This document shows positions 17,108 through 25,835 of a stretch of DNA of 32,750 nucleotides, one piece after another (within the stretch, counting starts at the first letter, position 1; each line of letters starts with the position of its first letter). The notes below the pieces were generated by a model that was given only the letters and a program-made list of their open reading frames with translations, made no database searches and was not told where the DNA came from. Made by a program: the position numbers and the translations under genes. This stretch comes from Candidatus Saccharimonadota bacterium. Lineage in GTDB: Bacteria; Patescibacteriota; Saccharimonadia; Saccharimonadales; OFTM59. The stretch spans positions 1 through 32,750 of the forward strand of contig JAJDCK010000015.1 in NCBI GenBank assembly GCA_029260855.1, in the 5' to 3' direction.

Positions 17108-17638
17108 CTATCTCAGTAGAGCTTTGATAGATTCATGAATATCTGGGATGGGCCGTTCTCCATCGACGCTACATACTGAAATACCCGCCTCTTCAAAATG
17201 CTCTATAATCGGTAGAGCGGTTTCTTCATATTCTTTGAACCGTTCTGCGATCGCCTCTTTAGAGTCATCTTGCCGCCCACGCTCCAGCAACCTGGAGCAC
17301 ACAACCTCTTTCGAGGCGATAAGGTGTACCACTAGACTAATATTGAGTTGGCCGTGCTTGACCTGGTTCAACAGCCAGTCGGCCTGTTTAGAAGTGCGCG
17401 GGAACCCGTCCAGGACAAATTCCTGCCTTGTATCAATCAGGTTAAATATCTTCTGGACTAAGGCTATTATTTCTTGGTCCTTAATCAGCTTTCCGGCCAA
17501 CATTTCTTTGCGCCTTTTACCAGATATCAACATACGCAAAAACTCACCGGTTGACAGCCAGGGCAGCCCAAGCTCATCCGCCAATAGCCTGCCTTGTATA
17601 CTTTTTCCTGAACCAGCAACCCCCATAAATATGATCAT
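17108..17638 (-). CDS. adk: Adenylate kinase (short form)
   Basis: This nucleoside monophosphate kinase interconverts AMP, ADP and ATP. It has 176 residues. The P-loop is GVAGSGKS (residues 6-13), a departure from the common GPPGSGKG; LSTGEFLR replaces the usual ISTGDMLR; the AMP-binding DGFPRT is at 77-82; LLERGRQDD and the LID arginine region follow. The long zinc-type LID is missing, so it is the short variant. The start ATG overlaps the yqeY stop (ATGA), suggesting translational coupling. The adk-map order recalls the ribosomal-protein operon, but here the pair sits behind rpsU-yqeY. Confidence 0.9.
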   Translation of the reverse strand: MIIFMGVAGSGKSIQGRLLADELGLPWLSTGEFLRMLISGKRRKEMLAGKLIKDQEIIALVQKIFNLIDTRQEFVLDGFPRTSKQADWLLNQVKHGQLNISLVVHLIASKEVVCSRLLERGRQDDSKEAIAERFKEYEETALPIIEHFEEAGISVCSVDGERPIPDIHESIKALLR

Positions 17639-18093
17639 GGATTCCCCGAACGAGATTTGACAATACCGGCTATACGTTGACCGTCAGCTTTGCCACCACT
17701 CTGAGATTTTACCCAAGAAATAACCTGGCCCATGTTCTGGGGAGTCACTGGTCCGAGTTCTATTTCAGCGCTGACAACAAGTTGTAGCAGCTCCTCGTCA
17801 CTTAGAGGCTCGGGTAAATATTTTGCAACCAAGTTTTTTTCTGCAATTTCCAGGTCAGCTTTTTCATTGTTTTTACCTTGACGATATAGATCTGCACTCT
17901 CTTGTAGTTTTTTTACCTCTTTAATGAGTACACTGGTAATCTCGGGGTCGGATAGACCTGTCTCGCGCTTGCCTTTCGCCACCTCTTCGTAAAGGATTGC
18001 GCTCTTTAATCCCCTTAAGATTGTTGCTAGGGATTTATCGCCAGCCAACATGGCAGTTTTCAGATCCCGCTCAATATGCTGTTTTAGGCTCAT
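17635..18093 (-). CDS. yqeY: GatB/YqeY domain protein
   Basis: The product is 152 residues. It has MSLKQHIERDLKTAMLAGDK at the start, LRGLKSAILYEEVAKG, the acidic middle VLIKEVKKLQESADLYRQGK, and the C-terminal PVTPQNMGQVISWVKSQSGGKADGQRIAGIVKSR, matching the YqeY family. The C-terminal part resembles the tRNA-binding tail of amidotransferase subunit GatB; the cellular role of YqeY is not firmly established. Its ATG follows the rpsU TAG directly, and its TGA overlaps the adk ATG. A pairing of rpsU with yqeY is common in bacteria. Confidence 0.94.
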   Translation of the reverse strand: MSLKQHIERDLKTAMLAGDKSLATILRGLKSAILYEEVAKGKRETGLSDPEITSVLIKEVKKLQESADLYRQGKNNEKADLEIAEKNLVAKYLPEPLSDEELLQLVVSAEIELGPVTPQNMGQVISWVKSQSGGKADGQRIAGIVKSRSGNP

Positions 18094-18309
18094 CTACTTG
18101 ATGCCGAATTTAGCATTTTTGGCTTTAATCGCCTTACGCTCGCGACGTACAATCGCCTTCTGGCGGCGTTCCGGCTTGCTGATTGGCTTTTCAAAATGCT
18201 GCAATTGCTTAGCACCAATAATAATACCGGACTGTTGAACTTTACGAGTAAAGCGACGCAGCAGGTTCTCTAATGATTCTTTGGAATCTTTTCTTGTAAC
18301 TTGTATCAT
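18094..18309 (-). CDS. rpsU: Small ribosomal subunit protein bS21
   Basis: The product is 71 residues and basic: MIQVTRKDSKESLENLLRRF, then FEKPISKPERRQKAIVRRERKA, matching S21. S21 sits near the anti-Shine-Dalgarno end of 16S rRNA. It is the first gene of the four-gene operon ending in map. TATTAT lies 7 nt before its ATG and there is no Shine-Dalgarno, so its own mRNA is probably leaderless. Confidence 0.95.
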   Translation of the reverse strand: MIQVTRKDSKESLENLLRRFTRKVQQSGIIIGAKQLQHFEKPISKPERRQKAIVRRERKAIKAKNAKFGIK

Positions 18310-18316
18310 CGGTCAC

Positions 18317-18322
18317 ATAATA
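18317..18322 (-). promoter_or_regulatory. -10 box of the rpsU-yqeY-adk-map operon
   Basis: TATTAT is separated from the rpsU ATG by GTGACCG (7 nt), the same spacing as at ftsA and def. Confidence 0.5.
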
Positions 18323-18381
18323 CGTTAACAGATGGATTTTTGCAACCATTCATTTTAGTCAACTAGCGACCGAACGTCGTC

Positions 18382-18675
18382 CTATGTGCTAGCTTGTTGC
18401 TTCTTTTGCGTCATACGTTGTGACTTCAACACTATGCTCTGTAGTTCTTTAAAGATGGCGAAATGCTTGTTGGTGTAGTAGATCTTTGTGTTGCCTTGTT
18501 TTTCAGAAATCAGAAAACCAATTTTTTCTAAGCGCTTCAGTTCTCTCTGAATGTTGCCGGCGTCCTCTTTAATCAGCTTGGCTAAACCACGAACGTGCGT
18601 CTTGAAGTCTGGGTATTTGGCGTATACCACTATAATCTTGCGCCTGACTCGGGAGGTAATAAATACGTCTAGCAT
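18382..18675 (-). CDS. Winged helix-turn-helix regulator (ArsR/MarR-like)
   Basis: This 97-residue basic protein starts MLDVFITSRVRRKIIVVYAKYPDF. Then comes THVRGLAKLIKEDAGNIQRELKRLEKIGFLISEKQGNTKIYYTNKHF, which reads as helix-turn-helix (alanine-rich second helix, recognition helix NIQRELKRLEKIGF) followed by a beta wing. No metal-binding cysteines are present, so it is not a classical ArsR metal sensor. It is a stand-alone gene divergent from priA. TATACT occurs about 35 nt upstream with a weak GAGAG before the ATG. Target genes are unknown; the divergent priA promoter is the nearest candidate. Confidence 0.85.
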   Translation of the reverse strand: MLDVFITSRVRRKIIVVYAKYPDFKTHVRGLAKLIKEDAGNIQRELKRLEKIGFLISEKQGNTKIYYTNKHFAIFKELQSIVLKSQRMTQKKQQAST

Positions 18676-18805
18676 AAGCTCTCATTGTTATTCAAACAAC
18701 GTAAAGTATAAACAGGCTTGCGTGTCTTTTCAATACATTTTCAAAAATTCATACTTCTGATTTAAAGATTCTGCGCCTTGCATCTATAAACTATTCGTCA
18801 AAGAA

Positions 18806-18813
18806 TATAAACT
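18806..18813 (+). promoter_or_regulatory. Candidate -10 region of priA (leaderless)
   Basis: TATAAACT ends 6 nt before the priA ATG and no Shine-Dalgarno is present. The same octamer occurs 22 nt upstream, so which copy is used is uncertain. Confidence 0.45.
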
Positions 18814-18819
18814 AAACCT

Positions 18820-20763
18820 ATGTATTATTACCTTGTTCGGGTGGCCAGCTCATCATATAAACGCGACGAACCCCTTACCTACGGATATAATCACAGGGTT
18901 GAACCCAACAGCCTAGTAACCGTACCGATACAGAATAAAACGGCCCTCGGTTTGATTGTGGGCCCAACAAACAAGCCTAAATTCAGCACCAGAAACATAA
19001 AATTCGTACTAAGCGAACCCTCTCTTCCTAAGATATTCGTAGAGCTGCTGGATTGGCTAAAAACGTATTACCCTGCTAGCACGGGAGACATTCTTTTGTC
19101 CAGTTTGCCATCATCGCTCATAGCAAAACCCAGAATTAGCACATATGACCCTAGAACGCTTCACAATACAAACCAGAATCGCCCACCCCTTACCAGCGAA
19201 CAAAAACAGGCCATGCAGAAGATTGAGGCTTCAAACAGTAAAATATTTTTGCTTCACGGAGAAACCGGCTCAGGCAAGACGCGCCTTTATATAGAGTGTG
19301 CTCAAAAATCACTAGACAACGGCAAATCAGCCTTAATAATGACACCAGAAATAGGTCTCACCCCGCAGCTTGTCAAGATCTTTGAAGAAGCTTTTGGTGC
19401 ATCTAGAGTGGTGACTTTTCACTCTATGAAAACAGCAGCAGAACGCCGAGATATCTGGCTTCAGGTTTTGCGCAGCCCTGTTCCATTAGTAATTATTGGA
19501 CCACGTTCGGCGATGTTTACGCCTGTTGGGCAGCTGGGTTTGGTTGTTATGGACGAGGCCCATGATAACGCCTATAAACAAGAGCAGGCCCCCTATTATC
19601 AAACAAGTCGTGTGGCAGCTAAACTAGCAAGTCTTCATGGAGCACTATTCATTATGGGGACAGCCACTCCTTTGGTTGCCGACTATTACACTTATCAGCA
19701 AAAAAAACTACCGATTATCAGACTGTCTTCGCTGGCTGTAAAAAACGCAAGTTTGCCCAAAATTCAAACTGTCAGGTTAAGTGATCGCAATGAATTTAAG
19801 CGATCAGCCTATATGTCAGAGCCTATACTAAAAGCCGTAGACCGGGCTTTAGCTAGCAACGAACAGTCCTTAATATTCCTGAATCGGCGTGGGTCAGCAA
19901 GGGCTATACTTTGCCAAAATTGCAGCTGGCAGGCCACATGTCCTAAGTGTGACCTACCTCTTGTCTACCATGGCGACGAGCATATTATGCGCTGTCATAT
20001 TTGTGGCTACGCCAAATCTGCCGTTAGCAACTGTCCGGATTGTGGCCACCCTGATATAACCTTCAGAAGTGTTGGGACAAAGATGGTCGCAGACGAGCTA
20101 ACCCGCATGTTCCCCGGCGCCAGAGTGCAAAGGTTTGACAGAGATAACAACAAGAACGAACGCCTAGAAAATGCCTATGAATCGATCAAACAGGGTGCCG
20201 TTGATGTTTTGGTCGGTACACAGGTCTTGGGAAAGGGCTTAGACCTGCCCAGATTAAGCGTTGTAGGTGTTGTTCAAGCCGACACCAGTTTGTTTATCCC
20301 AGACTATACGGCAGACGAAGCTACCTATCAGCAACTCGTTCAGATTATTGGCCGGGTGGGTAGGGGACACCGGAAAGGTGCGGTTATCATTCAAAGCCAC
20401 GAGCCCGAAAGTGCTGCCATACAAGCGGCTATAGTGCGTGATTATGGAATTTTTTATGAGGGACAACTCCGGCAGAGACAGCTTTTTGGGTTCCCCCCTT
20501 TTTATTACCTACTCAAACTTACGTGCCACCGCGCGAATCAAAAAAGCGCAGAGAAATCGGCACAAAAACTTAAAGATCAACTACTCCAGCTAAATCTGCG
20601 CGTTGAGATCATCGGCCCCAGTCCAGCCTTTCACGCAAAGAAGGACAACCAATACTACTGGCAGCTCGTTATAAAATCCAAACAACGCAGTCAGCTTCTG
20701 GAGGCTATTAAACATCTGCCGTCAGGCTGGTCGTACAACATTGACCCGTCTAATCTATTATAA
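18820..20763 (+). CDS. priA: Primosomal protein N' (PriA helicase)
   Basis: PriA is a superfamily 2 DNA helicase that restarts stalled replication forks. It is 647 residues, shorter than E. coli PriA mainly at the N-terminal DNA-binding region. Walker A is HGETGSGKTRLY (about 147), the DEAH box is VVMDEAHDNAYKQ (about 244), and motif III is MGTATP. The zinc-binding insert follows: CQNCSWQATCPKC ... CHICGYAKSAVSNCPDC (about 365-408), with all eight cysteines. Then come VLVGTQVLGKGLDLP and QIIGRVGRG. It heads a plus-strand run with def and fmt; def has its own -10 box. Confidence 0.97.
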   Translation: MYYYLVRVASSSYKRDEPLTYGYNHRVEPNSLVTVPIQNKTALGLIVGPTNKPKFSTRNIKFVLSEPSLPKIFVELLDWLKTYYPASTGDILLSSLPSSLIAKPRISTYDPRTLHNTNQNRPPLTSEQKQAMQKIEASNSKIFLLHGETGSGKTRLYIECAQKSLDNGKSALIMTPEIGLTPQLVKIFEEAFGASRVVTFHSMKTAAERRDIWLQVLRSPVPLVIIGPRSAMFTPVGQLGLVVMDEAHDNAYKQEQAPYYQTSRVAAKLASLHGALFIMGTATPLVADYYTYQQKKLPIIRLSSLAVKNASLPKIQTVRLSDRNEFKRSAYMSEPILKAVDRALASNEQSLIFLNRRGSARAILCQNCSWQATCPKCDLPLVYHGDEHIMRCHICGYAKSAVSNCPDCGHPDITFRSVGTKMVADELTRMFPGARVQRFDRDNNKNERLENAYESIKQGAVDVLVGTQVLGKGLDLPRLSVVGVVQADTSLFIPDYTADEATYQQLVQIIGRVGRGHRKGAVIIQSHEPESAAIQAAIVRDYGIFYEGQLRQRQLFGFPPFYYLLKLTCHRANQKSAEKSAQKLKDQLLQLNLRVEIIGPSPAFHAKKDNQYYWQLVIKSKQRSQLLEAIKHLPSGWSYNIDPSNLL

Positions 20764-20780
20764 ATCTGCCACCGTCAGGT

Positions 20781-20786
20781 TATACT
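20781..20786 (+). promoter_or_regulatory. -10 box of def (leaderless start)
   Basis: TATACT followed by AGCCACA and the def ATG gives 7-nt spacing. It lies in the 30-bp gap after priA, so def-fmt can be transcribed independently. Confidence 0.55.
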
Positions 20787-20793
20787 AGCCACA

Positions 20794-21366
20794 ATGATAA
20801 AAGACGACATTATAGTGCTGCCGCACATACATCTTCGCGAACGCTCCAAGAAAGTTGGTATTATATCTAAAGAAATCAAGCAGCTTGTAGCTGATATGCA
20901 GGCCGCTACCCTTGACTGGGAAGATAGCCGTAAGCATGAGGTGGGCGTAGCTCTCGCCGCCATACAGGTTGATAAACCGTTGCGAATAGTTGTTATCCGT
21001 AATAATTTTGACAACAAAAATGACCGAGACTTTAAGGTTTTCATAAACCCAGAGATCACTAAATACGAAGGAGTAGTAGAAGAAGACTACGAAGGGTGCC
21101 TAAGCGTTAAGAACGTTTACGGCAAAGTACCCCGTAACACTAAGGTCAGGGTCAAGGCGCTGGATATTGATGGCAAGGAGATTAGATTGACCGCCGAGGG
21201 GTTTTTGGCCCGTGTGTTTCAGCACGAGATCGACCACACTAATGGCGCGGTATTCGTTGACCACATAAAAGATAACCCCGAAGCCTTCTTCGTCCTTGAT
21301 GAAGAAGGTCGTTTGATAAAGCTAGACTATGAAAATGATGTCAGAAACAATCCTATTCTTTGGTAA
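20794..21366 (+). CDS. def: Peptide deformylase
   Basis: This metalloenzyme removes the formyl group from new N-termini. It has 190 residues and all three motifs: GVALAAIQ (about 50, usual form GxGxAAxQ), YEGCLSV (about 100, Cys metal ligand) and QHEIDH (about 144, two His ligands and catalytic Glu). The second glycine of motif 1 is alanine, a mild variant. The 3' end overlaps fmt by about 29-38 nt, an unusually long overlap that supports coupling of the formylation and deformylation genes. Confidence 0.96.
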   Translation: MIKDDIIVLPHIHLRERSKKVGIISKEIKQLVADMQAATLDWEDSRKHEVGVALAAIQVDKPLRIVVIRNNFDNKNDRDFKVFINPEITKYEGVVEEDYEGCLSVKNVYGKVPRNTKVRVKALDIDGKEIRLTAEGFLARVFQHEIDHTNGAVFVDHIKDNPEAFFVLDEEGRLIKLDYENDVRNNPILW

Positions 21367-22273
21367 TGAGCGTCTGGCCACAGGTGTCGCCACAAGCGCT
21401 TCTACCCTAGAAGCGCTGGTACAAGCTGGCTATAACATAGCTGCTGTCGTCTCCAATTACGAGACGGCTAGATCACGCAAATCACGTGATCTAGAAATTG
21501 CTTCGGTTGCCTCTAAACATAATATCCCTCTGCTCTTACCCGATAAACCATCTAATATTAGCGAGCAACTAAAGGGTTACGGAGCAAAAATAGGTGTTTT
21601 AGTGGCATACGGAAAAATCGTACCGCAGTCTATTATTGATATCTTTCCGCACGGAATCATTAATATTCACCCTTCCCTCCTACCTCTACACCGCGGGCCC
21701 ACTCCTATAGAAAGCGTAATTCTTGAAGGCGCTGATAAAACAGGTGTTTCAATTATGCAGCTGTCCCAGGCTATGGACGCCGGTCCGGTGTTTGGGCAAT
21801 CTGAAGTAATATTACACGGCGATGAGACCAAACAAGCTATGGCCAATACGTTACTAGATATCGGACAAACTATGCTGCTTGAATTACTGCCAGGCATTAT
21901 TAGTGGTGACGTCGTAGCCATACCCCAAGATGAAGCACACGCAACCTATGGCCAGCTACTAAGCAAAAGTGATGGTATGATTGACTGGACCAAGTCAGCC
22001 GTGCAACTTGAAAGAGAAATTCGCGCCTTCCTAGGATGGCCACAGAGTCGTACTACTATTGCCGGTAAAGATGTTGTTATTACCAAGGCGCGCGTTACTG
22101 ACTATTCAGGCAAGCCGGGCCATATAATTACAGAAGGCAAACAGTTGATGATATGCTGCAGTGAAGATGCTTTATATGTAGAGCGGCTTAAACCGGCCGG
22201 TAAAAATGAAATGACCAGCGAAGCGTTTCTCGCTGGCCATCGCCATTTACTTGAAGACCTAAAAAAAATTTAG
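21338..22273 (+). CDS. fmt: Methionyl-tRNA formyltransferase
   Basis: The enzyme transfers a formyl group from 10-formyl-tetrahydrofolate to Met-tRNAfMet. It is about 311 residues from the ATG giving MSETILFFGNERLATG. The track start three codons earlier (MKM) is possible, but MSETILFFGN fits the family. The formyl-donor and catalytic region reads IINIHPSLLPLHRGPTPIESVILEG (about 110), followed by MDAGPV. The C-terminal tRNA-binding domain (IRAFLGWPQSRTTI) is present. It starts inside def. Confidence 0.95.
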   Translation: MSETILFFGNERLATGVATSASTLEALVQAGYNIAAVVSNYETARSRKSRDLEIASVASKHNIPLLLPDKPSNISEQLKGYGAKIGVLVAYGKIVPQSIIDIFPHGIINIHPSLLPLHRGPTPIESVILEGADKTGVSIMQLSQAMDAGPVFGQSEVILHGDETKQAMANTLLDIGQTMLLELLPGIISGDVVAIPQDEAHATYGQLLSKSDGMIDWTKSAVQLEREIRAFLGWPQSRTTIAGKDVVITKARVTDYSGKPGHIITEGKQLMICCSEDALYVERLKPAGKNEMTSEAFLAGHRHLLEDLKKI

Positions 22274-22306
22274 GTCTTTGGCGCGAGCTTTTTGAACAGT
22301 TAGTTC

Positions 22307-22645
22307 TTAGTTACTACTTGGGTCAGGCTGGTGGTTTGCGCTGGCTTCTAGGATTGCGGGAGCGCTGGCTTTAATTTCGGCCTTGAGCTGTTCAAGCTGG
22401 TCAGCAACCACTTGTTTGTAATCAGGAAAGTTAGTTTCAAGCCATTTTAGGGCACCAGCTTCGTTTTTGCTATCAATAAAACTTTCAAATTCGTCTAATT
22501 GTTCTTTTGTCATCTGTTCGGCAAGCTTCATACCAACCCGCATCTCTAGTGTTTCGTAAATGTGCCCCAGCATCTTGTTTTTTTCGTCTGGAGGCAAACC
22601 ACCAAGCCCTAGTTCTTTGAGTAAGTCGTCATCAAGTTTAAACAT
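22307..22645 (-). CDS. DUF5663-like small protein
   Basis: The product is 112 residues, acidic and mostly helical: MFKLDDDLLKELGLGGLPPDEKNKMLGHIYETLEMRVGMKLAEQM, then a helical middle and a disordered tail (ANHQPDPSSN). The opening and the helix ending in RVG.KLAEQMT match the DUF5663 proteins common in candidate-phyla genomes; no function is established. AAGGA stands 7 nt before the ATG. It has its own likely promoter and is convergent with fmt. Confidence 0.85.
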   Translation of the reverse strand: MFKLDDDLLKELGLGGLPPDEKNKMLGHIYETLEMRVGMKLAEQMTKEQLDEFESFIDSKNEAGALKWLETNFPDYKQVVADQLEQLKAEIKASAPAILEASANHQPDPSSN

Positions 22646-22688
22646 AATTAATCCTTCTGCTTGATATTGTATCTGAAATTACATGCAT

Positions 22689-22694
22689 ATTATA
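22689..22694 (-). promoter_or_regulatory. Candidate -10 box of the DUF5663-like gene
   Basis: A consensus TATAAT lies about 45 nt before the ATG, leaving a normal leader that contains the AAGGA ribosome site. The -35 region is poor. Confidence 0.45.
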
Positions 22695-22737
22695 ACACTA
22701 GGCTTTTTATTTAAGTAGATAGCCCATGACAACTTAG

Positions 22738-24009
22738 CTACCTGGGCCCAAAGATCATGATTACGCCCAAGCAAACCACTAAGACTACCGCTGTCCAAAA
22801 GCCACTTTTTACTGCTTGTTTGTATAGGTCTGGCTGGCTGGGGTTGGGGGCAGTAGTGGTTGTTTTTTGTCGCGCTTCTATAGTTTTCATAGTAGCAGCC
22901 GTAAATACGCTCTGGCCATTTTTATCTGAACGAGAGAGTATGACCCCTACAGGGGCAGCGCCGAGTTGCTGGAGCGGCTGGTCTTTGACCTCATGACTTC
23001 GTTCAAATAATTTTTCAATCGGTGCGTTCTTCTCGGCTGCTTTTGCGACTTTTTCCAACACTCTATCGGGTCTTTCACCCATAGTAGAAGCCTCTGAAAT
23101 TGTGTTACCTGATTGTGTAGCAACATTTTGTTCAAGTTTATTATCTGATTTTAGGGGTTTCTGGACTTCCGCTACAGAAGACCCGGGGGTCTCTAGGGGC
23201 GACAATTTCAACTCTGGAGACGAAGACTGATCGGGTAGCGACCCAGGCACCGTACGGTTGACTTCTATGGCAGGGAACGGTGTTTGTCGGTCGTTGCTAT
23301 TCAATTTTTGATCTATTCGTTTGATTTCTTTCTTCAGTTTACGGTCGGCGCGTCGTCTGGCCAAGAATTCCAAACCAAACAGCCCCGCAGCCACACCCAC
23401 CCCCTGTTGCCCACCTCTCTCAATAACACGTTCACCGGCAATATTATCGCCACTATTAGCCATAACGTCCTTGTATTCTGTCCTTTCATTAGCCGGGGCA
23501 TTCAGTGCAGCAGTAATGTCCGGCGAGACAATGGTCGCGTTCATCGCTTCTGCTATAGCGGGCGCATCTATCATCTGTTCGGTTGAGGTCTCAAGCCGAG
23601 GTTTTGTTTCTGGAATTTCATTTTCACGGACTAAGGGATCGCTTACGTCTACTGGTGCTTCATTAGAGCTTGCGGGTTCGTGAGCTATGGTCAACGTGTC
23701 TTCAGGATTAAGCACAGATTCCGCTGGAGGCACGACGTGCTGAGTAAATAATGTATCGTTTGCCTGTGTCTGTTTTGGCTCTGTTAGTGCAGGCCTTACT
23801 ATACCCCCGAATATTCTTCCGAAAAGACGTTGCCACCGTTTGCTTTTTTTGGTTTCGCTCGGCTCAGCCTCACTGTGCTCTTCTTGGGACTCCTTAATAT
23901 ATTTAGATTCAGGTAGAATTCCTAAGCGTTGCTGCCAGGACTCTAGAAAACTAGGTCTTTTTGACTCAAGAAGTTTCTCGTCATCGCCTTTAGGGCGGGA
24001 GTTTTCCAT
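22738..24009 (-). CDS. Tail-anchored hypothetical protein, low complexity
   Basis: I chose the ATG giving MENSRPKGDDEKLLESKRP (423 residues). The longer track start runs back into infB, whereas TATAAA lies 7 nt before this ATG. The N-terminus has SFLESWQQRLGILPES and a basic patch, then a long acidic, Pro/Glu/Ser-rich region, a short helical coiled segment (LEFLARRRADRKLKKEIKRIDQKL), further disordered sequence and one C-terminal transmembrane helix (FWTAVVLVVCLGVIMIFG). The layout suggests a cytoplasmic protein anchored by its C-terminus. No family is recognised; it follows infB on the same strand. Confidence 0.75.
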   Translation of the reverse strand: MENSRPKGDDEKLLESKRPSFLESWQQRLGILPESKYIKESQEEHSEAEPSETKKSKRWQRLFGRIFGGIVRPALTEPKQTQANDTLFTQHVVPPAESVLNPEDTLTIAHEPASSNEAPVDVSDPLVRENEIPETKPRLETSTEQMIDAPAIAEAMNATIVSPDITAALNAPANERTEYKDVMANSGDNIAGERVIERGGQQGVGVAAGLFGLEFLARRRADRKLKKEIKRIDQKLNSNDRQTPFPAIEVNRTVPGSLPDQSSSPELKLSPLETPGSSVAEVQKPLKSDNKLEQNVATQSGNTISEASTMGERPDRVLEKVAKAAEKNAPIEKLFERSHEVKDQPLQQLGAAPVGVILSRSDKNGQSVFTAATMKTIEARQKTTTTAPNPSQPDLYKQAVKSGFWTAVVLVVCLGVIMIFGPR

Positions 24010-24016
24010 AATAAAT

Positions 24017-24022
24017 TTTATA
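24017..24022 (-). promoter_or_regulatory. -10 box of the tail-anchored protein gene (leaderless)
   Basis: TATAAA, then ATTTATT and the ATG give 7-nt spacing. It lies in the 19-bp gap after the infB stop and decides the start codon of the downstream gene. Confidence 0.5.
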
Positions 24023-24028
24023 CCATTT

Positions 24029-25786
24029 TTATAGTGTGCGGGCAACTGTCTCACGACTAAACAGTTCAACGTGGTCATCTACCTGTACATCAACTCTAGT
24101 GGGAGTTTTTAAGCTCATTCCGCACATCTCGCCTTCAAATACTTCTTTAGCATCCTGGGGACCCTTTTTTAGATTCGTCACATCTACTTCAGATAACTCT
24201 TTACCGCCACGCGTCACTCTAGCCCGCGATGGGTATACCAGCTTACCCTTAGTTACCTCACCGCCGCAGATTAACTCTGTTTTAGTAGACTTAAATATGC
24301 CCTTAACAACTAGACGGCCGATCGGTGTTTCTATGACTTCCGGCGCCAATAATTTGGTTAACTCCTGTTTGGCATCATCAATTAACTCATAAATAACTTT
24401 GTAGAGGCGTAGAGAGATATGATCACGATTTGCGTGCTGCTTAACACCAGAGGGTGTGGTTACGTTGAAGCCATAGATTATGGCATTACTACTGTGTGCA
24501 AGATGCAGGTCGTTTTCGTTTACAGCACCGACACCAGCGGCCACTATCCTTATCGCAACCTCTGTTGTGTCCAGTGATTTTAGACTATCTAAAACAGATG
24601 TTAAGGAGCCTTGTACGTCTGCTTTCAGCACAATATTGAGTTCAGTGAGTTCTTTGCTACGACTAATCAGTCTCATTAATTCATTGCTATTTGACCCCGC
24701 CCTTGCACCACTCTCTTGGCGATTTTGAGCGCCTTGGCTGGCTAGGTTACGGGCTTCCTTTTCAGTTTTAACAACAACGAAGGTGTCACCAAACTCCGGC
24801 AAGGATTTAAAACCAGTGATCAATACGGGAGTGGATGGCAGCGCTTCTTTGAGCTTTGCGCCACTCGTAGTCTCGAGATTACGAACTCGCGCATATGTCG
24901 GGCCTGTCACAACAAAATCACCTGCACGAAGTTTACCCACCTCCACCAGCGCAACTGCAGTAGGGCCCCTGCCTTGCTCCATGTGGGCCTCTATTATTAG
25001 ACCCTCCGCGGGCATGTTTTGTTCTGCTTTTAGATCCTCAACATCAGCCACCAGAAACACCATATCTAGGAGCTCTTTTAAGCCCTCACCGGTTTTTGCG
25101 GAGACATTCAAAACTACAGCATCGCCACCCCACTCCTCTACTAGAACATCTTGTTCTGCTAGCTCTTTTTTTACTCTGTTGGGATCGGCGTCTGGTTTAT
25201 CAATCTTGTTGATTGCAATTATTATTTTTACCCCCGCTTTGCGCGCAAAACGGATAGCCTCTATGGTTTGCGGCTTAACCCCATCGTCGGCGGCTACGAC
25301 CAAGATCACCACATCGGTTAGTCGTGCGCCGTGTTCGCGCAAAGCCGCAAAAGCTTCATGCCCAGGAGTATCTAGTAAAGTAATGTAACGTTCACCGTGT
25401 TGAATCTGATAGGCAGCAATGTGCTGGGTTATGCCACCTGCTTCGCCCTTGGCAACGTCTGCTTTACGAATCGCATCTAGTAGACTAGTTTTACCGTGGT
25501 CAACGTGGCCCATAACAGCCACAACGGGCGGCCTAGAGACCGCGCTTTTACCGTGTTCGCGCTTGGCTCTTGGCTTGGCCTCCTCGGCAACCCTCCTAAC
25601 AAGCTCCGTATCAAGCTCGAGTTCGCCGACAATTATCTGGGCAGTATCAAAATCTATACGTTCATTAACTGTAGCCATTACCCCGTTCTTCATTAATTCC
25701 CCGATCAGCTGGGTTACAGGGATCATTAGCCGATCAGCCAGGGTACCAACGGTAATCATGTCTTCTATTTCAATGGTTGTTGCCAT
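24029..25786 (-). CDS. infB: Translation initiation factor IF-2 (short form)
   Basis: IF-2 is a GTPase that brings fMet-tRNA to the 30S subunit and promotes subunit joining. It is 585 residues, lacking the long disordered N-terminal domain of E. coli IF-2 but keeping a short IF2_N-like module ([24 protein letters not shown]). GTPase motifs: GHVDHGKTS (93-101), [33 protein letters not shown]. The C-terminal IF-2 domains follow, ending [20 protein letters not shown] lies 10 nt before the ATG. It is 49 bp downstream of the S1-like gene and probably cotranscribed. Confidence 0.97.
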   Translation of the reverse strand: MATTIEIEDMITVGTLADRLMIPVTQLIGELMKNGVMATVNERIDFDTAQIIVGELELDTELVRRVAEEAKPRAKREHGKSAVSRPPVVAVMGHVDHGKTSLLDAIRKADVAKGEAGGITQHIAAYQIQHGERYITLLDTPGHEAFAALREHGARLTDVVILVVAADDGVKPQTIEAIRFARKAGVKIIIAINKIDKPDADPNRVKKELAEQDVLVEEWGGDAVVLNVSAKTGEGLKELLDMVFLVADVEDLKAEQNMPAEGLIIEAHMEQGRGPTAVALVEVGKLRAGDFVVTGPTYARVRNLETTSGAKLKEALPSTPVLITGFKSLPEFGDTFVVVKTEKEARNLASQGAQNRQESGARAGSNSNELMRLISRSKELTELNIVLKADVQGSLTSVLDSLKSLDTTEVAIRIVAAGVGAVNENDLHLAHSSNAIIYGFNVTTPSGVKQHANRDHISLRLYKVIYELIDDAKQELTKLLAPEVIETPIGRLVVKGIFKSTKTELICGGEVTKGKLVYPSRARVTRGGKELSEVDVTNLKKGPQDAKEVFEGEMCGMSLKTPTRVDVQVDDHVELFSRETVARTL

Positions 25787-25835
25787 AACGCCGTCTCCTT
25801 TCTGGCTGATTGCCGATTAATTACATACTTGGAGC

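Noticed and set aside
22254-22277. AAGACCT/AGGTCTT hairpin at the fmt stop as terminator
   Set aside because: The stem is 7 bp, and the T/A-run is in the loop and does not follow the stem on either strand.
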